A stretch of 64,000 nt of DNA from Akkermansiaceae bacterium UBA7331 (GTDB taxonomy: Bacteria; Verrucomicrobiota; Verrucomicrobiia; Verrucomicrobiales; Akkermansiaceae): assembly GCA_002471255.1 (NCBI GenBank), contig DKPP01000011.1:188922-252921 (forward strand). The letters run 5' to 3'. Positions within the stretch are counted from its first letter, which is position 1; every line of letters begins with the position of its first letter. Made by a program: the position numbers and the translations under genes. Below, one piece after another: positions 7,447 through 15,272 of this stretch. The notes beneath the pieces are model-generated. The model saw only the letters and a program-made list of their open reading frames with translations. It had not been told where the DNA came from and searched no databases.

Positions 7447-7565
7447 CTGTAGCTAAGGCGGCTAATAGATATTGTTTGCTGTGATATTTGTGTGACAGTT
7501 TTGTAACGTCGTTTATTGTAAATAAGTATTATCTGAAAATATTTTATTTAGAACGAAAGTTTTTT

Positions 7566-7571
7566 TTGACA
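7566..7571 (+). promoter_or_regulatory. Candidate -35 element (TTGACA) of the trp promoter
   Basis: A perfect TTGACA lies just before the leader peptide region. A -10 box 17 bp downstream (tagttc) is poor, so the promoter is only a candidate. If used, the transcript would start near 7600, about 35 nt before the leader-peptide ATG at 7635. Confidence 0.35.
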
Positions 7572-7634
7572 AGAGGGGCTAATGGGTGTAGTTCTCTTTC
7601 AGACATGCAAGCAGCAAACACCAATTATTATGTG

Positions 7635-7715
7635 ATGAACACCCGTTTTGAAGGAAACGGTTATTGGTGGCGTACTTCGAACTTGTATCGGGGGAATCCC
7701 GCTGTGCAGTCGTAA
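7635..7715 (+). CDS. trpL: trp leader peptide (attenuator peptide)
   Basis: A 26-codon ORF whose middle reads GYWWRTS, with tandem Trp codons TGGTGG at 7665-7670. E. coli TrpL ends GWWRTS, the same pentapeptide. It is followed by a terminator hairpin and then trpE at 7807. In trp attenuation a ribosome stalling at the Trp codons when tryptophan is scarce lets an antiterminator form. An in-frame ATG at 7605 would give 36 residues; neither start has a strong ribosome-binding site. The family role is established; that it works this way here is inferred from the layout. Confidence 0.75.
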   Translation: MNTRFEGNGYWWRTSNLYRGNPAVQS

Positions 7716-7784
7716 TGTAATACATGCGAGACAATTTTAGAGAAACTGCTTTGATTCCCCTGAGAATCGAAGCAGTTTTTTTTT
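7690..7784 (+). terminator. trp attenuator: mutually exclusive antiterminator and terminator
   Basis: Terminator: arms 7743-7757 and 7764-7778 form a 15-bp stem (one G-U pair), loop ccctga, followed by a run of T. Antiterminator: ggggaatc at 7691-7698 pairs perfectly with gattcccc at 7753-7760, and gcagt at 7706-7710 pairs with actgc at 7745-7749. Both sit in the 5' arm and loop of the terminator, so the two structures exclude each other. I could not find an equally strong 1:2 hairpin between the Trp-codon region and 7690-7710. Confidence 0.8.
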
Positions 7785-7806
7785 AAACTTTTACCCACAA
7801 CCACAA

Positions 7807-9216
7807 ATGAAAAAACAACCGAAAATAACCTTACAACAAACGAGCCGGATGTTGAATGCGGATTTGGAGACGCCGATTAGTCTCTTCTTGAGCATTCGAC
7901 AGGATGGTACGCAAGGGATTCTCCTTGAAAGTGCCGAGGTCGATGGACGCTGGGGTCGTTATAGTGTAATCGCCTGTGATTATGCTTTGATTGCCCATTG
8001 TCGTGAAGCTCGCTTACAATTAGAGATCCGGGATGAGCGTTTGGAGTCTCTCTCCGAGCTGAATGGATTACCTTATGTTGAAGGGGTAAGAGCCTTGATG
8101 AAAGCAATCGAGCTGATTGGTGAAGATATGAAACAGGCGCCGATTACTCGTGCCTTGTACGGATATTTCGGTTATGAAATGGCTGCCTTATTTCAACCTA
8201 AATTGGCACAAACGATCAATCCGAATGATGCTGAATCCTGCTTGGTGCTTGCCGGTACGGTGATTGTTTTTGACCATGTTTACAATAAATTGACTCAACT
8301 GAGTTTGGGTGAGCATCGTGAATTAAAGCGTGGAGATTTTCCTCAAGAGCAAGCTCCTGAGATTGGTGAGGTGACTCGTAATCTCAACCATGAAGGATAT
8401 CTGGAGGGTGTAAATACGATTCGTCATTTATTACATGAGGGTGAAGCGATTCAGGTGGTATTATCTACCCAAGCATCCGCCGATTTTACAGGAGATGCCT
8501 TTACCTTGTACCGTAGAATGCGCCGTATCAATCCATCGCCTTACATGTTTTACATGTCATTGCCCGGATTGGAGCTATTTGGTTCATCCCCTGAATTGAT
8601 GGTGCGTTGTACGGATGGTAAATTGCAATTATCACCAATTGCCGGTACTCGCAAACGTGGTGAAGATGATCAGCAAGATTGCCAATTGGCTGCGGAACTT
8701 TTACAAGACCCTAAAGAACGTGCCGAACACGTGATGTTGGTCGATTTGGGTCGAAATGATTTAGGTCATGTCGCTAAACCTAGTACTGTGCAAGTGGAGC
8801 GTTTGATGGAAGTAGAGCGATTCTCTCACGTGATGCATTTGACCTCACGAGTCACTGCCCAGTTACAAGATGGCCTAGATGCCTTGGATGTATTGAGTGC
8901 GACTTTCCCTGCCGGTACGGTCAGTGGTGCGCCTAAAGTGAGAGCCATGGAAATTATTTCGGATAGTGAGCCTCAGGCTCGTGGTCCATACGCCGGTTGT
9001 ATCGGTTGGTTGGGTTTGGATCAAGATACCGTGCATTTGGATTCAGGTATTACGATTCGTAGCATGTGGGTGCGTGACGGTAAGATTTTTTGGCAGGCAG
9101 GAGCCGGGATTGTGTATGATTCCAATCCTGAATCGGAATGGCAGGAATGCCTAAATAAAGGCAAAATCATTGATGTTATTTTAAAAGGAGAAGACCATGT
9201 TTCTATTCATAGATAA
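7807..9216 (+). CDS. trpE: Anthranilate synthase component I
   Basis: Converts chorismate and ammonia to anthranilate, the first step of tryptophan synthesis. Diagnostic segments: LLES at 39-42 (feedback tryptophan-binding motif), NPSPYMFYM at 242-250 (also allosteric site), PIAGTRKRG at 277-285, DLGRNDLG at 313-320 and PAGTVSGAPK at 368-377. At 469 residues it has normal length. First gene of the trp operon, 22 bp after the attenuator T-run. It overlaps the next gene by 20 bp, which suits coupled synthesis of the two subunits. Feedback inhibition by tryptophan is expected from the intact motifs. Confidence 0.97.
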   Translation: MKKQPKITLQQTSRMLNADLETPISLFLSIRQDGTQGILLESAEVDGRWGRYSVIACDYALIAHCREARLQLEIRDERLESLSELNGLPYVEGVRALMKAIELIGEDMKQAPITRALYGYFGYEMAALFQPKLAQTINPNDAESCLVLAGTVIVFDHVYNKLTQLSLGEHRELKRGDFPQEQAPEIGEVTRNLNHEGYLEGVNTIRHLLHEGEAIQVVLSTQASADFTGDAFTLYRRMRRINPSPYMFYMSLPGLELFGSSPELMVRCTDGKLQLSPIAGTRKRGEDDQQDCQLAAELLQDPKERAEHVMLVDLGRNDLGHVAKPSTVQVERLMEVERFSHVMHLTSRVTAQLQDGLDALDVLSATFPAGTVSGAPKVRAMEIISDSEPQARGPYAGCIGWLGLDQDTVHLDSGITIRSMWVRDGKIFWQAGAGIVYDSNPESEWQECLNKGKIIDVILKGEDHVSIHR

Positions 9217-10789
9217 TTACGATTCATTTAGTTATAATCTGGTTCAGGCGTTTTACAGTCTAGGTAAAAAGCCTGTCGTTTATACGAATGATAATCCCGA
9301 GATTTTAAAGTTGGCTCAGAGCGAAGAGTTGGAAGCTGTGTGTATATCTCCAGGTCCTAGTCATCCTCGCAATGCCGGATTATGTTTGGAGTTCTTAAAG
9401 TTGTTGCCGACTCATATTCCCGTATTGGGCGTATGCTTAGGTCACCAGCTTCTAGGTTATTATGCAGGTGCCGAGGTTTCAAAAGCCCCGTATGTGATGC
9501 ATGGTAAAAGTTCCGAAATCATGCACGATGGCAAAGGATTGTTTGAAGGGTTACCTCAGCCGATGACTGTTGCTCGCTATCACTCATTAGTGGTGCAATC
9601 TATCGAAGAGCAACCCAATGCCTTATTTGAGGTGACTGCTCGTGGTCCGGAAGGTGAAGTCATGGCTTTACAATACAGAGATCGTCCATGGGTTGGCATT
9701 CAGTTTCACCCGGAATCAATTTTGACTCCTGACGGTTTACAGTTATTAGCCAATTTCCCTGATCGTATCGTTAAGGCTGACGTAAAAGAAAAGCGTGTTT
9801 CCAAGGTATTGGATGCCTTGGCGGCGGGTCAAGATTTGACTGCTGAACAAGCTGCCGGAGCCTTTGCCGATTTGATGGATGGAAAAATGTCTGATGCCCA
9901 AGCAGGTGCATTGTTGATGGGCTTGCGTCTCAAAGGCGAAAATTCATTAGAAATGGCGCATGCCGTCGGTATCGCTCTCGGTCGAGCCAAACGTATTGAA
10001 GGTGTTTATGGTGATTGCATCGATGTGGTTGGTACAGGTGGTGATGGTAAAAATTCATTCAACTGTTCGACGGCGACATCCTTGACCTTAGCCGGTATGG
10101 GGTATCGTGTGGTCAAACACGGTAACAGGGCGGTTTCTTCTGCTTGCGGTAGTGCTGACGCTTTAGAGGCATTGGGCTTCCCTCTTGATATTATGCCCGA
10201 TCAGGTGCCTCAAGTATTGGAAAACACCGGATTTGCCTTCTTGTTTGCCCCGAACTTCCACCCGACATTTAAAAATATCGCTAGCATTCGTAAGGAATTA
10301 GGTATTCGCTCATTATTTAACTTATTGGGGCCATTGATCAATCCTGCTCGCCCATCACATTTGTTGTTAGGCGTGGCTCGCCCTGATTTGGTGGATTTAT
10401 TAGCCGATACCTTGAAGCAATCTCATATAACTCGTGCGGCTGTCGTGTATGGTGCCGGTGGCTATGACGAATTGACCCCGATTGGTCCGGCTAAGATGAA
10501 GCTTGTGCATCATGGTCAAGTGGAAGAAATGGATCTTGACCCTCAAGAGTTTGGTTTTGCTCCATGTACGGAAGCTGACCTTGCCGTGACGGACAAAGAA
10601 GATGCCGTGCGTGTGTTGATTCTTTTGTTGGCAGGTAAAGGTCCTCAAGCGATGCTTGATATGATTGCTCTTAATGTTGGCTTAGGTGTGTACTTGATGG
10701 AGTCTCAATTGCCTCTATCTGCTTGTATGGCAAAAGCCAAGGAAGCCGTAGCCGCCGGAGTAGGAAGGAGAGTGCTAGAATCATGCTAG
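9197..10789 (+). CDS. trpGD: Fused anthranilate synthase glutaminase (TrpG) and anthranilate phosphoribosyltransferase (TrpD)
   Basis: 530 residues with two enzymes in one chain. Residues 1-190 are a class I glutamine amidotransferase (SPGP at 51-54; GVCLGHQ with nucleophile Cys80; His171 and Glu173 in FHPES) feeding ammonia to TrpE. Residues 200-530 are TrpD, with the PRPP glycine loop GTGGDG at 289-294 and KHGNRAVSS at 317-325. The same fusion order occurs in enteric bacteria. The link between the domains is short (about 10 residues). The 3' end overlaps the trpC start by 7 bp. Confidence 0.96.
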   Translation: MFLFIDNYDSFSYNLVQAFYSLGKKPVVYTNDNPEILKLAQSEELEAVCISPGPSHPRNAGLCLEFLKLLPTHIPVLGVCLGHQLLGYYAGAEVSKAPYVMHGKSSEIMHDGKGLFEGLPQPMTVARYHSLVVQSIEEQPNALFEVTARGPEGEVMALQYRDRPWVGIQFHPESILTPDGLQLLANFPDRIVKADVKEKRVSKVLDALAAGQDLTAEQAAGAFADLMDGKMSDAQAGALLMGLRLKGENSLEMAHAVGIALGRAKRIEGVYGDCIDVVGTGGDGKNSFNCSTATSLTLAGMGYRVVKHGNRAVSSACGSADALEALGFPLDIMPDQVPQVLENTGFAFLFAPNFHPTFKNIASIRKELGIRSLFNLLGPLINPARPSHLLLGVARPDLVDLLADTLKQSHITRAAVVYGAGGYDELTPIGPAKMKLVHHGQVEEMDLDPQEFGFAPCTEADLAVTDKEDAVRVLILLLAGKGPQAMLDMIALNVGLGVYLMESQLPLSACMAKAKEAVAAGVGRRVLESC

Positions 10790-11562
10790 AACGTTTCAAA
10801 GTAGCTAAAGCATCGGAAATCGAGTTATTGACGATGCAAGCGAAGGATCGCTCTTTACCTACCCCATGGAAGGGTGTGCGACCTAACTTTTTACAGGCTA
10901 TTAAACGTAGCTCTCCCGATGAGCCACCAGCTATCATTGCCGAGTTTAAGCAAGCGTCTCCATCTTGTGGCGTGATTGCCTTAGGCTTACGCCCTGAAGA
11001 AGTGGCTCGCCAATATGCGGAAGCAGGTGCGACTTGTATATCCGTATTGACGGAGGAAGAATACTTTCAAGGTCATTTGAGCTTTTTGCATCAAATGCAA
11101 TCACTAGGACTACCTTTATTGCGTAAGGATTTTATTTTTCATCCTTTGCAGGTGATTGAAACGATTTCTACCCCTGCGTCCGGCATGTTGTTAATCGTAC
11201 GTTTGACTCCTGATGCCACTTTATTAAGACAATTACGAGAACAGGCGGAAAGTTTCGGCATCCATTCTATTGTTGAGATTTTCGATGAGGAAGATTTGAA
11301 GCTGGCGAGAGAATCCGGTGCAAGAATCATCCAAGTCAATGCGAGAGATTTAAGTACATTTGAAACCGACAGGCAAGCATGCCTGGATTTGGTGAAATTA
11401 AAACGTGATGACGAGGTGTGGATTGCCGCCAGTGCTATGGATTGTGCCTCACACGTGAAAGAGGCTCAAGCCGCCGGTTATGATGCCGTACTCATCGGTA
11501 CGGCACTCATGAAAGAAGGAAAACCGGGTGATGCTTTGCAGAAAATTGTTAGTGAATTATGA
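10783..11562 (+). CDS. trpC: Indole-3-glycerol-phosphate synthase
   Basis: Closes the indole ring from CdRP. The TIM-barrel signature IIAEFKQASPS (catalytic Lys; Phe replaces the usual Ile), LRKDFI (second Lys), and the C-terminal AVLIGTALM phosphate-binding loop are present. The start at 10783 (MLERFKV) is chosen because AGGAAGGAG lies about 10 bp upstream and the family begins here; a longer frame to 10723 only reads through the end of trpGD. It is a stand-alone TrpC, not fused to TrpF as in E. coli. 259 residues. Confidence 0.95.
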   Translation: MLERFKVAKASEIELLTMQAKDRSLPTPWKGVRPNFLQAIKRSSPDEPPAIIAEFKQASPSCGVIALGLRPEEVARQYAEAGATCISVLTEEEYFQGHLSFLHQMQSLGLPLLRKDFIFHPLQVIETISTPASGMLLIVRLTPDATLLRQLREQAESFGIHSIVEIFDEEDLKLARESGARIIQVNARDLSTFETDRQACLDLVKLKRDDEVWIAASAMDCASHVKEAQAAGYDAVLIGTALMKEGKPGDALQKIVSEL

Positions 11563-11573
11563 ATAGGAACAAA

Positions 11574-12185
11574 ATGATGATTAAGGTCTGTGGTTTGACT
11601 AAGCAGAGTGATGTCTCTGCCGTGGTCGGCCTTGGAGCGCAAATGTGTGGGTTTATTTTTCATCCGAAAAGTGCCCGATATATTTCGCCCAAGCGCGCTG
11701 CGGTCATTCAAACGGCTTTAGTCAAAAGAGTTGGTGTATTTGTTAACCATACCCCTGAGCAAATCAATGAGATTATGAAAACGGCTCGTTTGCATTATGC
11801 CCAGTTGCATGGTAACCAAAGCATTGAAGATGCTCTCAAAATAGGAGCTGATCGAGTGATTCGTGTCTTATGGCCCGCTCGATACGCAAGCATTCAAGAT
11901 TTGGAGCAAGAGATGTACCGATACGCCGATTCATGCTCTATGTTTCTATTAGATGCCGGTACCTCAGGTGGTGGTCATGGTCTTAGTCTCGATTGGGATC
12001 AGATAGGTAGTCTTTGTGCCCCGAAACCTTGGTTATTGGCAGGCGGGCTTTCCCCATCAAATATTACTCAAGCCTTAGAAGAATCTCGACCTTTTGGTAT
12101 CGATCTAAACTCCGGTGTGGAGCAGGGTGCCGGACAAAAATCCCCTGCTAAGCTATTGGCTGCTCTTAAATGTATTAACTGTTAA
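11574..12185 (+). CDS. trpF: Phosphoribosylanthranilate isomerase
   Basis: Amadori rearrangement of PRA to CdRP, between TrpD and TrpC. MIKVCGLT with the general-base Cys, QLHG, the DAGTSGGGHG phosphate/acid region (catalytic Asp) and LAGGLSP support it. An ATG at 11559 overlaps the trpC stop (ATGA). The ATG at 11574 has AGGAAC five bases before it and gives the usual N-terminus, so it is preferred. About 203 residues. Confidence 0.95.
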   Translation: MMIKVCGLTKQSDVSAVVGLGAQMCGFIFHPKSARYISPKRAAVIQTALVKRVGVFVNHTPEQINEIMKTARLHYAQLHGNQSIEDALKIGADRVIRVLWPARYASIQDLEQEMYRYADSCSMFLLDAGTSGGGHGLSLDWDQIGSLCAPKPWLLAGGLSPSNITQALEESRPFGIDLNSGVEQGAGQKSPAKLLAALKCINC

Positions 12186-12193
12186 TTAAAATC

Positions 12194-13375
12194 ATGAATA
12201 AAACCGATAAAAAAGGTTATTTTGGAAAGTTTGGTGGTCAATTTGTGCCGGAGGCGCTTTTGCCTCCTTTGCTTGAAGTCGAAGAGGCGATGGAAAACAT
12301 CATGCCTACCGAAGATTATCAAAACGAATTAAATGACTTACTCACCCATTATGTAGGTCGTCAGTCTCCTTTGACATTTTGCCCAAATTTGTCTGCTAAA
12401 TTGGGATTTAAACTCTGGTTGAAGCGTGAAGACTTGCTACATACCGGAGCTCATAAAATTAATAATGCTCTCGGGCAAGGTCTTTTGGCTAAAAAGATGG
12501 GTAAGACTCATCTTATCGCCGAAACGGGAGCCGGACAACATGGTGTGGCTACAGCTACTGCCGCCGCTCGTTTGAAATTACGCTGTACCATTTTTATGGG
12601 TGCGGAGGACGTGGAGCGCCAGTCGATGAACGTCATGCGTATGAAATTGCTCGGAGCTACGGTGATTCCGGTTGAGAGTGGTTCACGTACATTGAAAGAT
12701 GCGATTAACGAAACTTTGAGATTTTGGATCTCACATCAAGCCGATACCTTCTATTGTTTCGGTACTGCCGCGGGGCCTCATCCATTCCCGACCTTGGTAA
12801 AACGTTTGCAATCAGTCATCGGAAGAGAAGCTCGTACCCAAATGCTAACTCAAGCAGGGCGTTTGCCCGATGTCGTCGTAGCCTGCGTAGGTGGCGGCTC
12901 AAATGCCATCGGTATGTTGCATCCTTTTGTGAAAGATGCTGATGTGAAATTGGTAGGTGTGGAAGCCGGAGGAACCGGTGAACCCGGTTGTTACCATTCC
13001 GCTCCGATCAATTTAGGTTCCCCCGGTATTTTACATGGACATGTTACCATGCTCATTCAAGATGAAGATGGTCAGATTCAACCGTCACATTCGATTTCCG
13101 CAGGTCTCGATTATCCGGGCGTAGGGCCGGAGCATTCTTATCTAGCCGATATTGGGCGAGTGCATTATGGAATGATCTGTGATGAGTCTGCCTTGAATGC
13201 CTTCCGCGAATTGACCTTAGAAGAAGGTATCATCCCTGCTTTGGAATCATCACATGCTCTTGCATGGGTACTAGATCATGCATCTGAGCTACCACAAGGT
13301 GGTGATGTGTTAGTCAACTTATCCGGCCGTGGTGATAAGGATTTAGGAATTGTGAAACAATATATTCAATTTTAA
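12194..13375 (+). CDS. trpB: Tryptophan synthase beta chain
   Basis: PLP enzyme joining indole and serine. 393 residues. The PLP lysine is Lys88 in HKINNALGQG, the substrate loop is ETGAGQHG, the PLP phosphate loop is VGGGSNAIG, and GPEHSYL is present. This is a standard TrpB1 that forms the alpha2-beta2 complex with TrpA, encoded 4 bp downstream. Confidence 0.97.
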   Translation: MNKTDKKGYFGKFGGQFVPEALLPPLLEVEEAMENIMPTEDYQNELNDLLTHYVGRQSPLTFCPNLSAKLGFKLWLKREDLLHTGAHKINNALGQGLLAKKMGKTHLIAETGAGQHGVATATAAARLKLRCTIFMGAEDVERQSMNVMRMKLLGATVIPVESGSRTLKDAINETLRFWISHQADTFYCFGTAAGPHPFPTLVKRLQSVIGREARTQMLTQAGRLPDVVVACVGGGSNAIGMLHPFVKDADVKLVGVEAGGTGEPGCYHSAPINLGSPGILHGHVTMLIQDEDGQIQPSHSISAGLDYPGVGPEHSYLADIGRVHYGMICDESALNAFRELTLEEGIIPALESSHALAWVLDHASELPQGGDVLVNLSGRGDKDLGIVKQYIQF

Positions 13376-13379
13376 TACA

Positions 13380-14162
13380 ATGAGCCAAACAGACAAATCA
13401 CGATTGCAAATTGCTATCGAGTCCGCCAAAAAACAAGGCAGGACGGCATTAATCCCTTTTATCACAGCCGGCTTTCCGGATATGGATCGATTTTGGGAAG
13501 AACTACAAGCAATTGACCAAGCCGGAGCCGACATTATCGAGATCGGGGTGCCGTTTTCCGATCCTGTAGCAGACGGACCTGTCATCGAAAATGCTTCTCG
13601 TGATGCGCTAGCAAGAGGCGTTACTCTAGCATGGATATTAGACGGTCTCAAACAGCGTGCAGGGCAATACAAAGCGCAGTTAGTCTTGATGGGATATATC
13701 AACCCATTTATGCAATACGGCTATGAAAAATTAGCGAAAGATGCTCATCAAGCCGGTGTAGCGGGATTCATCATTCCCGATGTCATTTTAGAGGAATCCC
13801 AAGAAATTAGACAAGCATTAGCCCCCTATGATATCGATGTCATTACCTTGGTAGCCCCAAATACTTCTTTAGAGCGTATGAAAGAATATGCACAAAGTGC
13901 AAGAGGCTTCGTGTATGTAGTTTCCGTACTAGGTACGACAGGCGGTACGGTCGATTTGGCAGATTCCGTCACCAATACCTTGTCTCGAGCTCGTGAAGCC
14001 TTTGATATACCATTGGCATTAGGCTTCGGCTTAAAAGAGCCATCTCAATTAGATGTCTTACCAAGTGACATGAGACCCGATGCCGCCGTATTTGGTAGCG
14101 CCCTCCTACGTCACATTGAGGAAGGCAAACCAGTTACATCATTTTTAGCCCCTTGGCTATAG
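13380..14162 (+). CDS. trpA: Tryptophan synthase alpha chain
   Basis: Cleaves indole-3-glycerol phosphate to indole and G3P and channels indole to TrpB. 260 residues. Catalytic residues Glu54 and Asp65 lie in EIGVPFSDPVADGP, and the phosphate-binding GFGLKEPSQ is near the C-terminus. Last gene of the operon; a strong terminator starts 30 bp after the stop. Confidence 0.97.
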   Translation: MSQTDKSRLQIAIESAKKQGRTALIPFITAGFPDMDRFWEELQAIDQAGADIIEIGVPFSDPVADGPVIENASRDALARGVTLAWILDGLKQRAGQYKAQLVLMGYINPFMQYGYEKLAKDAHQAGVAGFIIPDVILEESQEIRQALAPYDIDVITLVAPNTSLERMKEYAQSARGFVYVVSVLGTTGGTVDLADSVTNTLSRAREAFDIPLALGFGLKEPSQLDVLPSDMRPDAAVFGSALLRHIEEGKPVTSFLAPWL

Positions 14163-14193
14163 CAAAATGATTTTTATTAGCCATTGGTGCATT

Positions 14194-14227
14194 AAAAAGG
14201 CTTCTTCATGTGAGGAAGCCTTTTTTT
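14194..14227. terminator. Bidirectional terminator between trpA and the PEP-CTERM gene
   Basis: An 11-bp stem (aggcttcttca / tgaggaagcct, one G-U) is flanked by A5 on the left and T7 on the right. It can therefore serve the trp operon on the plus strand and the minus-strand gene ending at 14260. Confidence 0.88.
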
Positions 14228-14259
14228 AAACAATCAATAAACAATGTGCTAAGAAAAAA

Positions 14260-15135
14260 TTACGCACGACGACGTCTACGAAGTATCAAAGCACCAAGAC
14301 CAAGAAGTCCAAGAGTGGCTGTAGATGGTTCGGGGATAGGTTTTGCTCCTTGATACCAATGAACAATAATGTCTTTATTGGCTGAATTATGTTCAAAAAA
14401 ATAAGTTCCGATGGTTGATTCTCCTGCATTAAGGAAATCCGCAAGTGAGTTGTATGTGCTATTTGTTAGCAATGAGCCATTTGAATCCTTTACATCAAAA
14501 AGAAGGTTATCGAAATTGCTGATGGCTCCTCCGGATATCCCGGCATTAATTAAAGTGCGTGATTGGAATGAATTTGCATCTCCATATGCATCAATACTTG
14601 CCTCAAGTTTAAATCCGGAACAGAAGAATGAGTACGTAACATTCACTAGACCTGTTAATCCTAAATCTAATGTTTTTCTGCCGGCCCCATTAGTAGTGGT
14701 TCCTGTATCGTCATTACTTTGAAGACTTGCTCCATTAACATTCCATGTTCCATGAATTTGAGAAATTTGGGTTGTATTTCTCATTTTTAATGTCCCATTC
14801 GTATTAATAGTAAACAATGATCCTGTCCCTAATGTAATGTTTCCCATGTTAGCATTAGTATTTCCTGAAATAGTGACTTTAGAATTATTTCCAATATTGA
14901 AAATGTGATTTCCTGAATACTGAACCAGTTGAGGTCCATTAGTGATAGTCGAATTGTTTCCAATATTAATCGTATTTGCAGCTCCTTCTCCTAAAGTGGG
15001 AGCCGTTCCCCCTTGCCAGTTCGCACCTGTTTGCCAATCTGTCGTGCCAGCTCCGCCTGTCCATGTATAACTGGCAGCAGATGCCATTGAACAAGCAAGG
15101 CACAATACGCACATGAGTGATAGTGTTTTTTTCAT
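14260..15135 (-). CDS. PEP-CTERM sorted secreted protein (beta-helical, TWTGG-type)
   Basis: 291 residues. The signal peptide MKKTLSLMCVLCLACSMASA precedes a Gly/Asn/Thr-rich body that begins YTWTGGAGTTDWQTGANW, typical of repetitive surface or passenger domains. The C-terminus is the sorting tail PEPSTATLGLLGLGALILRR plus more Arg. Such tails direct substrates of exosortase (EpsH/Xrt) to processing at the cell envelope. The start at 15135 is chosen because it gives a proper signal peptide; an upstream ATG at 15240 does not. No exosortase gene lies in the window. Ligand unknown. Confidence 0.88.
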   Translation of the reverse strand: MKKTLSLMCVLCLACSMASAASYTWTGGAGTTDWQTGANWQGGTAPTLGEGAANTINIGNNSTITNGPQLVQYSGNHIFNIGNNSKVTISGNTNANMGNITLGTGSLFTINTNGTLKMRNTTQISQIHGTWNVNGASLQSNDDTGTTTNGAGRKTLDLGLTGLVNVTYSFFCSGFKLEASIDAYGDANSFQSRTLINAGISGGAISNFDNLLFDVKDSNGSLLTNSTYNSLADFLNAGESTIGTYFFEHNSANKDIIVHWYQGAKPIPEPSTATLGLLGLGALILRRRRRA

Positions 15136-15218
15136 TGTATGTATGCTTTTTGGAAGAGTATTCCTTTTAGGGAAATATGATTTCTTTGTCAAGATGCAAA
15201 TCATTTGTTTAAAATAAT

Positions 15219-15252
15219 AAAGCCCTGTTTGATTATACACAAACAGGGCTTT
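15219..15252 (-). terminator. Terminator of the autotransporter gene
   Basis: A perfect 13-bp stem (aaagccctgtttg / caaacagggcttt) with an 8-nt loop, followed on the minus strand by a T-rich run. It sits 20 bp after the autotransporter stop. Confidence 0.8.
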
Positions 15253-15272
15253 AAACTAGTATTTTTTACTTT

